This document shows, piece by piece, positions 29,039 to 36,232 of a stretch of DNA of 64,000 nt. The position numbers and the translations under genes are program-made. Position 1 is the first letter of the stretch. Each line of letters opens with the position of its first letter. The stretch comes from VRUE01 sp963702955. Lineage in GTDB: Bacteria > Actinomycetota > Thermoleophilia > Solirubrobacterales > 70-9. The stretch lies in the NCBI GenBank assembly GCA_963702955.1, contig OY969774.1:124001-188000 (forward strand), written 5' to 3'. A model generated the notes under the pieces. The model had not been told where the DNA came from, did no database searches, and was given only the letters and a program-made list of their open reading frames with translations.

Positions 29039-30018
29039 GCGAGCACGACGTCCAGTTCGACGCGATGGGCTCTCACGTGCGCCTGCTGATCGGCGAGCCG
29101 GGGGCCGGCTTGCCGCCCGCGGCGGAGGCCGCCGAGCGGGTACGCGAGTTCGTCGCCGAGTTCGACGCCAAGCTCTCGCGCTTCAAGCCGGACAGCGAGC
29201 TCTGCGCGCTGAACGCCGACAGGCGCGAGACCTTCCCCGCCTCATCGCTGTTGCGGACGGCGGTCAAAGCCGGCCTGGCTGCGGCCGAGCGCAGCGGCGG
29301 ATTGGTCGACCCGACCCTCGCCGACGAGATCGAGTCGGTCGGCTACGTCGCCTCGCGCGCCGGGGTCGCGGGCGAGCCGCTCGCCGATGCTCTCGCCGAG
29401 GCGCCGGCCCGCCGGCCCGCCGAGCCCAGCCCGGCGGCGCGCTGGCGCAACTTCGAGGTCGACGACGAGGCGGGGACGATCTCACGCCCGCCGGGCGTCC
29501 GCTTCGACACCGGTGGCGCCGGCAAGGGCCTCGCCGCCGACCTGGTCGCCGCGCAGCTGCGCGGCTACTCGCGCTTCATCGTCGACTGCGGCGGCGACAT
29601 CCGGATCGGCGGACCGGACGCTCTCCTGCATCCCTACGAGGTCTTCGTCGAGCACCCGTTGACGGGCGAGCGCGCCCACGTGCTGCGCCTCTCCAACGGC
29701 GGCGTCGCCACCTCCGGCCTCAACGTGCGGATCTGGCGTGACGCCGAGGGCCGCTTCGCCCACCACCTGCTCGACCCCGCCGGCGGCAAGCCGGCCTGGA
29801 CCGGGCTGATCGGCGCCACCGCGCTGGGCGACACCGCGGTCGAAGCCGAGACCCTCTCCAAGGCGGCGCTGCTCTCCGGTCCCGAGCGGGGCCGCGAGGT
29901 GCTCGCCGACAGCGGCGGGCTGCTGGTCCACGACGACGGCCGCGTCGAGCCCGTCGGGCCGCTCAGCGTAAAGCCGCGGGTCCGCCTGCCCGAGCCCGCT
30001 TCGAGAGGGGACCGGTGA
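29035..30018 (+). CDS. apbE: FAD:protein FMN transferase
   Basis: ApbE attaches FMN covalently to Thr or Ser of exported redox proteins. The 327-residue protein has FDAMGSHVRLLIG at the start, the FAD-binding FDTGGAGKGLAADLVA (about residues 158-173), VDCGGDIRIGGPD and the metal-site region GLIGATALGDTAVEAETLSKAALLSG. I see no clear lipobox or signal peptide. No FMN-binding (PF04205-type) or NqrC/RnfG substrate protein is encoded nearby, which leaves the PVTT-type proteins upstream as candidate acceptors. Start and stop both overlap neighbours by 4 bases. Confidence 0.92.
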   Translation: MSEHDVQFDAMGSHVRLLIGEPGAGLPPAAEAAERVREFVAEFDAKLSRFKPDSELCALNADRRETFPASSLLRTAVKAGLAAAERSGGLVDPTLADEIESVGYVASRAGVAGEPLADALAEAPARRPAEPSPAARWRNFEVDDEAGTISRPPGVRFDTGGAGKGLAADLVAAQLRGYSRFIVDCGGDIRIGGPDALLHPYEVFVEHPLTGERAHVLRLSNGGVATSGLNVRIWRDAEGRFAHHLLDPAGGKPAWTGLIGATALGDTAVEAETLSKAALLSGPERGREVLADSGGLLVHDDGRVEPVGPLSVKPRVRLPEPASRGDR

Positions 30019-30683
30019 GCGCCGCGGCGAGCGGGGCGAGCGCCGTCTCGACCACGCTTCAGAGCCACGGCTGGTGGCTGGCCGGCCGCGCCTCGGGCAT
30101 GGTCGCGCTGGTCCTGGTCACGATCTCGGTCGGGCTGGGACTGGCAATGGCCGGCAAGGTGATGCGCCGCCCCGGGCTCTCGCGCAAGCTGCTGGCGATC
30201 CACGAGCAGACGGCGCTGGCCGGGCTGGTGGCGATCGCCGTCCACGGCATCACCCTGCTCGGCGACCCCTGGCTGCACCCGGGCATAGCCGGCGTCACCG
30301 TCCCCTTCGCGATCGGCTTCCGGCCGCTGGCGGTGGCGGCGGGGATCGTCGGCGGCTACCTGGCGGCGCTGCTCGGGCTGACCTACTACCTGCGCAAGCG
30401 GATCGGCGCGCGCCTCTGGCGCAAGGCCCACCGGGCGACGGTCGTCGTCTACGCGCTCGGGCTGGTCCACGCCTTCAGCGCCGGCACCGACGCCTCGGCG
30501 CCGCTGTTCCGCGCCTGGGCGATAGCGACCGGCATCCCGATCGGCGGCCTCTTCCTCTACCGGCTCGGCGCCGGCAAGCGGGCGGCTCGACGTCGAGAGA
30601 AGGCGGCCGGAGGCGAGACCCCGGCCACCCGCCGCACCCGCCCGCAGCAGCTTCGACCCATCCCAGTTACCGAGGAGGCGTGA
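30015..30683 (+). CDS. Ferric-reductase-like transmembrane heme protein
   Basis: 222 residues with about six membrane segments. Two His pairs with the spacing of bis-heme b proteins are visible: His63/His77 (HEQTALAGLVAIAVHG) and His139/His152 (HRATVVVYALGLVHAF). This matches the ferric reductase-like/MsrQ transmembrane domain, which passes electrons across the membrane. There is no flavin or NAD domain fused, so it needs a separate reductase, for which the next gene is the candidate. GTG 30015 overlaps the apbE stop. Confidence 0.88.
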   Translation: MSAAASGASAVSTTLQSHGWWLAGRASGMVALVLVTISVGLGLAMAGKVMRRPGLSRKLLAIHEQTALAGLVAIAVHGITLLGDPWLHPGIAGVTVPFAIGFRPLAVAAGIVGGYLAALLGLTYYLRKRIGARLWRKAHRATVVVYALGLVHAFSAGTDASAPLFRAWAIATGIPIGGLFLYRLGAGKRAARRREKAAGGETPATRRTRPQQLRPIPVTEEA

Positions 30684-31873
30684 TGAAGGACAACGGAATC
30701 GTCATCGTCGGCGGCGGGCTCGCGGCGCAGCGTTGCGCCGAGACGCTGCGCCGTCGTGGCTACGAGGGCCCGGTGCGGCTGGTCTGCGCCGAGCCTGAGC
30801 CTCCCTACGACCGCCCGCCGCTCTCCAAGCAGGTGCTGGCGGGGGAGGCGAGCGACGAGGAGCTCGCCTACCGGCCGGCCTGGTGGTATGAGGAGAAAGG
30901 CGTCGAGCTGCTGCTCGGCGCCCGCGCGACGGGCCTCGACCCGTCCGCCCGCCGGCTGCGGCTCAGCTCCGGGGCGGAGTTGCCATACGAGAAGCTGCTG
31001 GTCGCGACCGGCGGCGCCGCCCGGCGCCTGCCCTTCCTCGCCGACTACGAGAACGTCCACGCGCTGCGCACGGTCGCCGACGCGCGCCGGCTCCGCGGCG
31101 AGCTCGTCGCCGGCGCTCGGCTGGCGATCGTCGGCGCCGGCTTCATCGGCCAGGAGGTCGCGGCGACGGCGCGCAAGCTCGGCGTCGAGGTGACGATGAT
31201 CGAGGCCCTGCAGGTGCCGCTGACGCCGATCCTCGGCGAGGAGCTGGGCGGCTGGTTCGCCGACCTGCACCGCGAGGAGGGGGTCCGCGTCCTCGCCGGC
31301 GCCCGGCTCGAGGGCGCCCGCGGCGACGGCCGGGTCGAGGAGCTGCTCCTCGCCGGCGGCGAGCGGGTTGCCTGCGACGCGGTCGTGGTCGGCGTCGGCA
31401 CCGTCCCCGCCACGGGGTGGCTGCGCGGCAGCGGCCTCGAGGAGGACGGCGTCCGCACCGACACCTCGGGCCGCACCAAGCTGCCCGGCGTCTTCGCCGC
31501 CGGCGACGCCTCGATCCCCTTCGACCCCCGCTTCGGCGCCCACGCCCGGACCGAGCACTGGGACGCGGCCGCCTGGCAGGGCGCCGCGGCGGCCAAGGCG
31601 ATGCTCGGCGAGTACCCGGGGACGCCGCCGCTGCCCAGCTTCTGGAGCGACCAGTACGGGCTGCGGATCCAGTACGTCGGCCACGCCCACCATTCCGACG
31701 CCGTCGTCCTCGACGGCGACCCGGCGAGCCGCGACTTCGAAGCCGTCTTCACCCGCAGCGGCGTCCCGATCGCGGGCCTGGCCGTCGGCCGCCCGCGGGC
31801 GATCCCGGCGCTGAAGAAGCGAATCGACGCCGGTCACTTCCCAGCCACCGAGAGAAAGAAGGAGGCAGCATGA
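30683..31873 (+). CDS. FAD-dependent NAD(P)H oxidoreductase (ferredoxin reductase type)
   Basis: 396 residues. FAD Rossmann motif IVIVGGGLAAQRCAETLRRRGY, YDRPPLSKQVLAGE, the NAD(P) motif AIVGAGFIGQEVAATARKLG (about 147-166) and the second FAD motif LPGVFAAGDAS are the hallmarks of rubredoxin/ferredoxin reductases (BphA4-like, with a C-terminal Reductase_C domain). ATG 30683 overlaps the preceding stop by one base, with gaggagg upstream. Together with the ferredoxin that follows it should deliver electrons from NAD(P)H. The in-operon acceptor is probably the heme membrane protein. Confidence 0.9.
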   Translation: MKDNGIVIVGGGLAAQRCAETLRRRGYEGPVRLVCAEPEPPYDRPPLSKQVLAGEASDEELAYRPAWWYEEKGVELLLGARATGLDPSARRLRLSSGAELPYEKLLVATGGAARRLPFLADYENVHALRTVADARRLRGELVAGARLAIVGAGFIGQEVAATARKLGVEVTMIEALQVPLTPILGEELGGWFADLHREEGVRVLAGARLEGARGDGRVEELLLAGGERVACDAVVVGVGTVPATGWLRGSGLEEDGVRTDTSGRTKLPGVFAAGDASIPFDPRFGAHARTEHWDAAAWQGAAAAKAMLGEYPGTPPLPSFWSDQYGLRIQYVGHAHHSDAVVLDGDPASRDFEAVFTRSGVPIAGLAVGRPRAIPALKKRIDAGHFPATERKKEAA

Positions 31874-32076
31874 CCTACATCCCCAAAGTGGACCCCAACG
31901 AGTGCAGCGCCCACGGCGACTGCGTCAACATCGCCCCCCAGGTCTTCCGCCTGGACGACACCGCAACGGTGATCGGCCCCGGCCCCGACCACCTGATCCT
32001 AGAGGCAGCCGAAGTCTGCCCCGCAGTAGCGATCTCGGTGATCGACAGCGAGACGGGGGAGACGGTCTTCCCGTAG
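31870..32076 (+). CDS. [3Fe-4S]-type ferredoxin
   Basis: 68 residues. The cluster ligands are Cys12, Cys18 and Cys50 in CSAHGDC...CP, the three-cysteine pattern (His replaces the fourth Cys) of ferredoxins that serve P450s and related enzymes. ATG 31870 overlaps the reductase stop by 4 bases (ATGA) with ggaggc upstream. It is the last gene of the PVTT-apbE operon. Confidence 0.92.
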   Translation: MTYIPKVDPNECSAHGDCVNIAPQVFRLDDTATVIGPGPDHLILEAAEVCPAVAISVIDSETGETVFP

Positions 32077-32253
32077 CGCGGGGTCATGCGTTCTTTGCTG
32101 CTTTCACGCGGAAGCGAGCGTCTCCTCGGGCGCACAAGAGATGCCCGCTCCGGACGATTTTGGAGAGCAGGGCCAGAACCCCGTCTGGGTCAGTGTTCGC
32201 GAATGTCCCCTGAGCCCCACCGGTAGTTTCCGTCCCGATCGCGTGACGACCGA

Positions 32254-32691
32254 ATGGAGACAGAAATGAGGGTCTACATCTGGAGCGACGGCGCTGCCAT
32301 GCCGAACGGCGGTCCCGCCGGGGCGGGGTACGTCGTCGTGGGCATGGGTGGCGTGCACTTGCTCAGCTCGGAACCGCTCGGCGACAGGACGAACAACGTT
32401 GCCGAGTACATGGCGGTTCGGAACGCGCTGCGGGCCGCGGCCGACGCGGGCGCGACGTCGGCTTACGTGCGGATGGACTCGGCGGTGGTCGTCGGCCACC
32501 TCACTGGCGCATCGCGTGCGCGGGCCGAGCACCTGATCCAGCTCAAGGAGGAGGTCGAAGCGCAGAAGGCCCGGTATCCAGGGGGGGTCAGGTTCGCTCG
32601 GATTTCCAGGGCGCAGAACGGAGTTGCCGACGAGCTCGCGAAGAACGGCGCGCGGGCCTCGAAGGTGCTAAGCGCCGATCGGCGGCGATAG
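32254..32691 (+). CDS. RNase H-like protein
   Basis: 145-residue RNase HI/reverse-transcriptase-like fold. The four acidic catalytic positions appear present: Asp in YIWSDGAA, Glu in NNVAEYMAV, Asp in VRMDSAVVVGHL and Asp in NGVADELAK. Start at ATG 32254 or four codons later at ATG 32266. Base composition is less GC-biased than upstream genes, and it lies just outside the left tRNA-like repeat of the island. It could hydrolyse RNA in RNA-DNA hybrids. It is probably an accessory copy, but no other rnh gene is in view to compare. Confidence 0.8.
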   Translation: METEMRVYIWSDGAAMPNGGPAGAGYVVVGMGGVHLLSSEPLGDRTNNVAEYMAVRNALRAAADAGATSAYVRMDSAVVVGHLTGASRARAEHLIQLKEEVEAQKARYPGGVRFARISRAQNGVADELAKNGARASKVLSADRRR

Positions 32692-32746
32692 GTGCGCGAG
32701 GAGCGACACGATTTGCGAAGGCTGTCGTAACACCCGGAAAAGCGGC

Positions 32747-32794
32747 CCGATTTGCGGGGAAGGTGCCTACCGGAATCGAACCGGTGTAAACGCC
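32747..32794 (-). other. Left tRNA-3'-end-like direct repeat (candidate att site)
   Basis: On the minus strand this encodes a correct T-arm (accgg-TTCGATT-ccggt) and a 3' acceptor strand, but no matching 5' half is found. The same 48 bases recur at 36078-36125 with 5 mismatches and in the same orientation. The shared core is cctaccggaatcgaaccggt. Such tRNA-end fragments are typical attachment sites of integrated elements. Confidence 0.6.
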
Positions 32795-32882
32795 TTGCAG
32801 GCGGGGGCAGGGGTCATGCCAGGCGCTTGTTCAAGCGAAATCCTCACCTGGGGTGCCAGTAGGGGTGCCAGCAATCCCTGGA

Positions 32883-33293
32883 TCACCAGCGCTCGGACAC
32901 CTGGCTCGGGGGGTTTTTGTGGCGGCTCCGTGCTGTGTAGGTCCAGTGGTTGCCGGGCTGCTGTCCCTCCATTTTTTCGACGTGCTTATGCACGATGTGC
33001 TGCTTGGCCTGCTCGTAGGCAGCGCCCTTCAACCCTTTGCGCACCATGACCCAGGCTATGGCGTAGCGATCCCAGTCAAAGCCACTCGCATCCTCGATGA
33101 TTGTCAGGTCGGCCGTGACGAAGGTCCAGGGCGGCTCGATCTTGCCTCCGATCTCCCGCACAAGGTCGGAGTCAGTTCGTTTACCCCCTAGACCAAGCTC
33201 AGCCACCGGGATGGCAACGACGCCGCGACCCCTCAGCCCATCGATAAGCAGTGTGGACGACAGGTGGTCCTCAAGAACGAGCTTTGCCGCCAC
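32883..33293 (-). CDS. VapC45-like PIN-domain toxin
   Basis: 136 residues if started at GTG 33293, which follows ggaggcaggtggcca. Features are LVLEDHLSSTLLIDGLRGRG, TDSDLVREIGG, WTFVTADLTII and a basic C-terminus, matching small PIN-like ribonucleases of the VapC45 (DUF5615/PIN-like) group, with acidic residues at the expected places. It lies 22 bases after the DUF433-containing antitoxin, the same order and almost the same sizes as the M. tuberculosis VapB45-VapC45 pair. The longer upstream frame overlaps the antitoxin and is not credible. Confidence 0.65.
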   Translation of the reverse strand: MAAKLVLEDHLSSTLLIDGLRGRGVVAIPVAELGLGGKRTDSDLVREIGGKIEPPWTFVTADLTIIEDASGFDWDRYAIAWVMVRKGLKGAAYEQAKQHIVHKHVEKMEGQQPGNHWTYTARSRHKNPPSQVSERW

Positions 33294-33315
33294 CTGGCCA
33301 CCTGCCTCCGCCGCG

Positions 33316-34035
33316 CTATGCCGCCGCCGAGGTGCGTTCTCGGCGGCGGCCAAGACGCGAGGCCGCGTCGGCCCACTGGACGCACTCGCGCACGCCCTTG
33401 TCGGGTAGCTCGTACTGCTCGTGCAGGATGCACCGCCCCTGCTCGTCGGCGGCGATGAGGGCGACGTGGTGGACGGACCAGCGCGTCCCCGCGAGGGTCG
33501 GCTGGCCACCCAGCAGCCCTGGCTCAACTTCGATCTGCTTGAGCCGAAGCTCCCGTGCGATCCAGCCCCCGGACCGGAGGACGTCCTCGATTGCCAACCA
33601 GAACTCGGGCTTGAAGGCGATCTGGTCGTAGCCCTGGGTGACGTCCAGGTACTGCCCATCGCTTTGATCCTTGAGGACAATCGAGCCGCGGTCGTGCTTC
33701 GTCTCGGCCGTGGCGCGACCCAGGCCGATTTTTGACCGGCTCAGCGGCCACGCCGCGTGCTTCTTGCCAACCCGCTCGTCCTCCCTGCGGGCACCCTCGA
33801 TGGCGTTGTGGATCTGCTCGTAGCTGAACCCGCTGTCCCGGAGCCACCGCACGGCAATTGCCTCGGCGGCATCGAAGAAGCTGTACAGATTGCTGGGGAG
33901 GCCCTTCTGAACAGTGGGCTGGATCAGGTCGTTCCGCGCCCACTGGCCAATCGTGTTGCCGCTTACCCCGGCGAGCGCACCCAGGCGCCTCGGCGTGTAG
34001 ACCGCCTGCTCGGTGTAGTCGAAGGCCAGCTCCAT
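33316..34035 (-). CDS. MerR-like HTH and DUF433 antitoxin (VapB45-like)
   Basis: 239 residues. The N-terminus is a MerR-type helix-turn-helix (YTPRRLGALAGVSGNTIGQWAR). The C-terminal part has the DUF433 signature VEPGLLGGQPTLAGTRWSVHHVA, followed by an alanine-rich tail. M. tuberculosis VapB45 has the same domain architecture and length as far as I recall. It probably binds both its own promoter and the downstream PIN toxin. ATG 34035 is preceded by aggaagat. Confidence 0.72.
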   Translation of the reverse strand: MELAFDYTEQAVYTPRRLGALAGVSGNTIGQWARNDLIQPTVQKGLPSNLYSFFDAAEAIAVRWLRDSGFSYEQIHNAIEGARREDERVGKKHAAWPLSRSKIGLGRATAETKHDRGSIVLKDQSDGQYLDVTQGYDQIAFKPEFWLAIEDVLRSGGWIARELRLKQIEVEPGLLGGQPTLAGTRWSVHHVALIAADEQGRCILHEQYELPDKGVRECVQWADAASRLGRRRERTSAAA

Positions 34036-34161
34036 CTTCCTGATCTTAATCTTCCCTGCACACGGGCCAATTCCCCTATCAGGCGGCTCGTACCCGCTCC
34101 TCAGCGTACTCGTGCTCGCGGCCGAGGAAGCTATCGAGCAGGGCGGCCGCCTCAGCCGCGG

Positions 34162-34452
34162 CTACGCGCTCAGAAGTTCGGCCAGGGTCGGCCGGGCGCC
34201 CTTCGACTTGTTGCAGCCGAGGTGGGCGGGCTGGAGGTTGGCGCGAAGGTCCGACCCGCCCCATGCTTTCGGAAGCTTGTGGTCGATGGAGTAGCTACCG
34301 GGGTGCGGCGCCTTAAGTGCTGGGTCGATCAGGCCGCCGCAGATCCCGCAGTGGACGGGCACACGCCGGATGCGCCCCCGGCCACGCGGCTTCGCAGGGC
34401 GGCGCGAGAGGGCCGCTGCCAGCGTCAGGTCATTGTCCGTAATCCGCGCCAT
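34162..34452 (-). CDS. Small HNH endonuclease
   Basis: 96 residues. The zinc pair CGICGG (about 35-40), the HNH core YSIDHKLPKAWGGSDLRANLQPAHLGCNKSKG with catalytic Asp-His and the distal Asn/His/Cys are complete. The protein resembles phage-type and mobile-element HNH nucleases. ATG 34452 lies only about 27 bases from the left end of the insertion sequence, so the gene's own promoter may have been disrupted by that insertion. Confidence 0.8.
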   Translation of the reverse strand: MARITDNDLTLAAALSRRPAKPRGRGRIRRVPVHCGICGGLIDPALKAPHPGSYSIDHKLPKAWGGSDLRANLQPAHLGCNKSKGARPTLAELLSA

Positions 34453-34478
34453 CTTCCCCCTGAGGTTGTCCGAGACCT

Positions 34479-35925
34479 CGTAGAACTTTGAATGGCGATC
34501 CCTCCCGCCTCGTCCGCTTCCGTTGGAAGCGTGCGGGGTGTCAGAAGTCCACTCGAAACAGGAGGAACCGCCATGAAGAAGGTACCCGCGTCGAAGGTCG
34601 CCACGACCGCACAGGCGCCTGAGAGCCCGCTGCCACCGCAGATCCAGGAGGCGCTGGGGGAGCTGGTGGGGGCAGCGAGGGAGGGGTTGTTGTCGCTCAG
34701 CGTCGGGGTCGGCCTCTCGGTCGTGCACGAGCTGATGGAGGCGGAGGTCACCGAGGTCGTCGGCCCGAAGGGCAAGCACGACCCCGAGCGGATCGCCAAG
34801 CGCCATGGCCACGAGGACGGCTCGATGACGCTCGGCGGGCGACGGGTCAAGGTCGGCCGGCCGCGGATGCGCTCAGCCGACGATGAGCGCGAGCTGCCGC
34901 TCGGCACCTACGAGCACTTCGCCGACCGCGACCCGCTCACCAGGGCGGTGATGGACCGGATGCTCGCCGGCGTCTCCACCCGCCGCTTCGCGGGAGTCGG
35001 CGAGCCGGTCGGCTCCGAGGTTGAGCAGGAGGCCTCGGCCACCTCGAAGACCTCGGTCTCGGAGGCGTTCGTCGAGCGCACCGAGACCGCGCTGGAGGAG
35101 CTGATGAGCCGCGGGCTCAAGGACGTGCGCCTGGCGGCGATGATGCTCGACGGCCTGGAGATCGCCGAGCGCATGCACGTCGTCGCGCTGGGGGTCACCA
35201 CCGAGGGGGTGAAGCTCCCGCTCGGGCTCTGGGAGGGCTCGACCGAGAACGCGACGCTGGCGCGCACCCTGCTCGCCGACCTGGTCGACCGCGGCCTCGA
35301 TCCCGAGCAGGGGATTCTCTTCGTGATCGACGGCGCCAAGGCGCTCGCCAAGGCGATTCGGGAGGTCTTCGGCACCAACGCCCTCATCCATCGCTGCCAC
35401 CGCCACAAGGAGCGCAACGTCACCGACCTGCTGCCCGAGGCAGACCGCGACGGGGTCCGTGGCCGGATGCGAGCCGCCTGGTCGCTCACCGACCCCGAGC
35501 TGGCCACCCAGCGACTGCAGCTGCTCGCCGGTGAGCTCGAGCGAACGTGGCCGGACGCTGCCGGCTCGCTGCGCGAGGGGATGGAGGAGACGCTGACCCT
35601 GATGGGGCTCGGGATCGACGGCCAGCTCGCCAAGACGCTCAGCTCGACCAACCCGATCGAGTCGATGATCGAGATCGTCCGCCACACCCAGCGCAACGTG
35701 AAGCGCTGGCGTGAAGGTGACATGCGCAAGCGCTGGACCGCCGCCGGGATGCTCGTCGCCGAGCAGCAGTTCCGCAGGGTGATCGGCTACCGCGACCTTG
35801 CCAAGCTCGTCATTGCGGTCGAGCGTCACGCCCTGCACGCCGCGCAGCCGAACCCCGATCGTCAGGAGGTCGCCGAGGCCGTTACGGTGTGATCATCAAG
35901 TGGGGATCGCCGTCGAAGTTCCACG
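34479..35925. mobile_element. IS256/mutator-type insertion sequence
   Basis: About 1.45 kb. Imperfect terminal inverted repeats are at 34479-34502 (gaactttgaatggcgatccc core) and 35902-35925 (complement reads gaacttcgacggcgatcccc), roughly 20 of 24 matching. One transposase gene fills it. I find no convincing 8-9 bp target duplication in the flanks, so the element may have been rearranged or is old. Confidence 0.82.
34573..35892 (+). CDS. IS256-family transposase
   Basis: 439 residues, full length. The DDE residues are seen in MMLDGLEIAER (first Asp), LFVIDGAKALAKAI (second Asp), the following CHRHKERNV typical of mutator transposases, and SSTNPIESMIEIVR (Glu). ATG 34573 has a good aggaggaa upstream, preferred over the longer open frame beginning inside the terminal repeat. 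No frameshift or internal stop, so it may be active. Confidence 0.93.
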   Translation: MKKVPASKVATTAQAPESPLPPQIQEALGELVGAAREGLLSLSVGVGLSVVHELMEAEVTEVVGPKGKHDPERIAKRHGHEDGSMTLGGRRVKVGRPRMRSADDERELPLGTYEHFADRDPLTRAVMDRMLAGVSTRRFAGVGEPVGSEVEQEASATSKTSVSEAFVERTETALEELMSRGLKDVRLAAMMLDGLEIAERMHVVALGVTTEGVKLPLGLWEGSTENATLARTLLADLVDRGLDPEQGILFVIDGAKALAKAIREVFGTNALIHRCHRHKERNVTDLLPEADRDGVRGRMRAAWSLTDPELATQRLQLLAGELERTWPDAAGSLREGMEETLTLMGLGIDGQLAKTLSSTNPIESMIEIVRHTQRNVKRWREGDMRKRWTAAGMLVAEQQFRRVIGYRDLAKLVIAVERHALHAAQPNPDRQEVAEAVTV

Positions 35926-36232
35926 GGGATCCGGACATCCTCTTCCCCCTGGACGGTAGAGAGGGCATCGGTCAGACCCGTTTGGGGTGCCAATGAGTGC
36001 CAACCCCAGCCGGTTTTTACGGGTTTCAACCGGTTTATCCCCAGGCCCCTCAAACCCAGTGGACAAGCCAGAACCTGCCGGTTTGCAGGGAAGGCGCCTA
36101 CCGGAATCGAACCGGTGGAAGCGCCCCTGCCCGAGTCATTCCGTTGGCTGTTGCTTCGCGCGAAAAGCGACTCTCCAGTCCCGCTGGTCCTGATCGCCAA
36201 TTGGTGTCGAGCGGCCCGTGCGCCTCAGCGCT
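35926..36232. other. Gene-free remnant between IS and desaturase gene
   Basis: About 300 bases of lower GC with no convincing gene. It holds ggggtgcca-type repeats similar to those right of the left att-like site (32850-32880) and the right tRNA-3'-end-like repeat. It is probably the decayed end of the integrated element. Confidence 0.5.
36078..36125 (-). other. Right tRNA-3'-end-like direct repeat (candidate att site)
   Basis: Second copy of the 48-base repeat seen at 32747-32794. On the minus strand it has the same T-arm and a 3' acceptor strand aggcgcc, again without a 5' tRNA half. Together the two copies bracket 3.3 kb that contains the toxin-antitoxin pair, the HNH gene and the IS. No integrase gene is present. 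Confidence 0.6.

Noticed and set aside
32104..32532. Minus-strand frame opposite the RNase H-like gene
   Set aside because: No domain or ribosome binding site; the plus-strand RNase H frame has the four catalytic acids and explains the region.
32747..32830. Possible tRNA-Cys gene on the minus strand
   Set aside because: The T-arm and acceptor 3' strand are right, but the anticodon arm has a 5-base loop and no 5' acceptor or D-arm can be found.
34079..34264. Small minus-strand frame after the HNH gene
   Set aside because: The last 30 residues look helical, but it overlaps the HNH gene, has no ribosome binding site and no known match; too weak to list.
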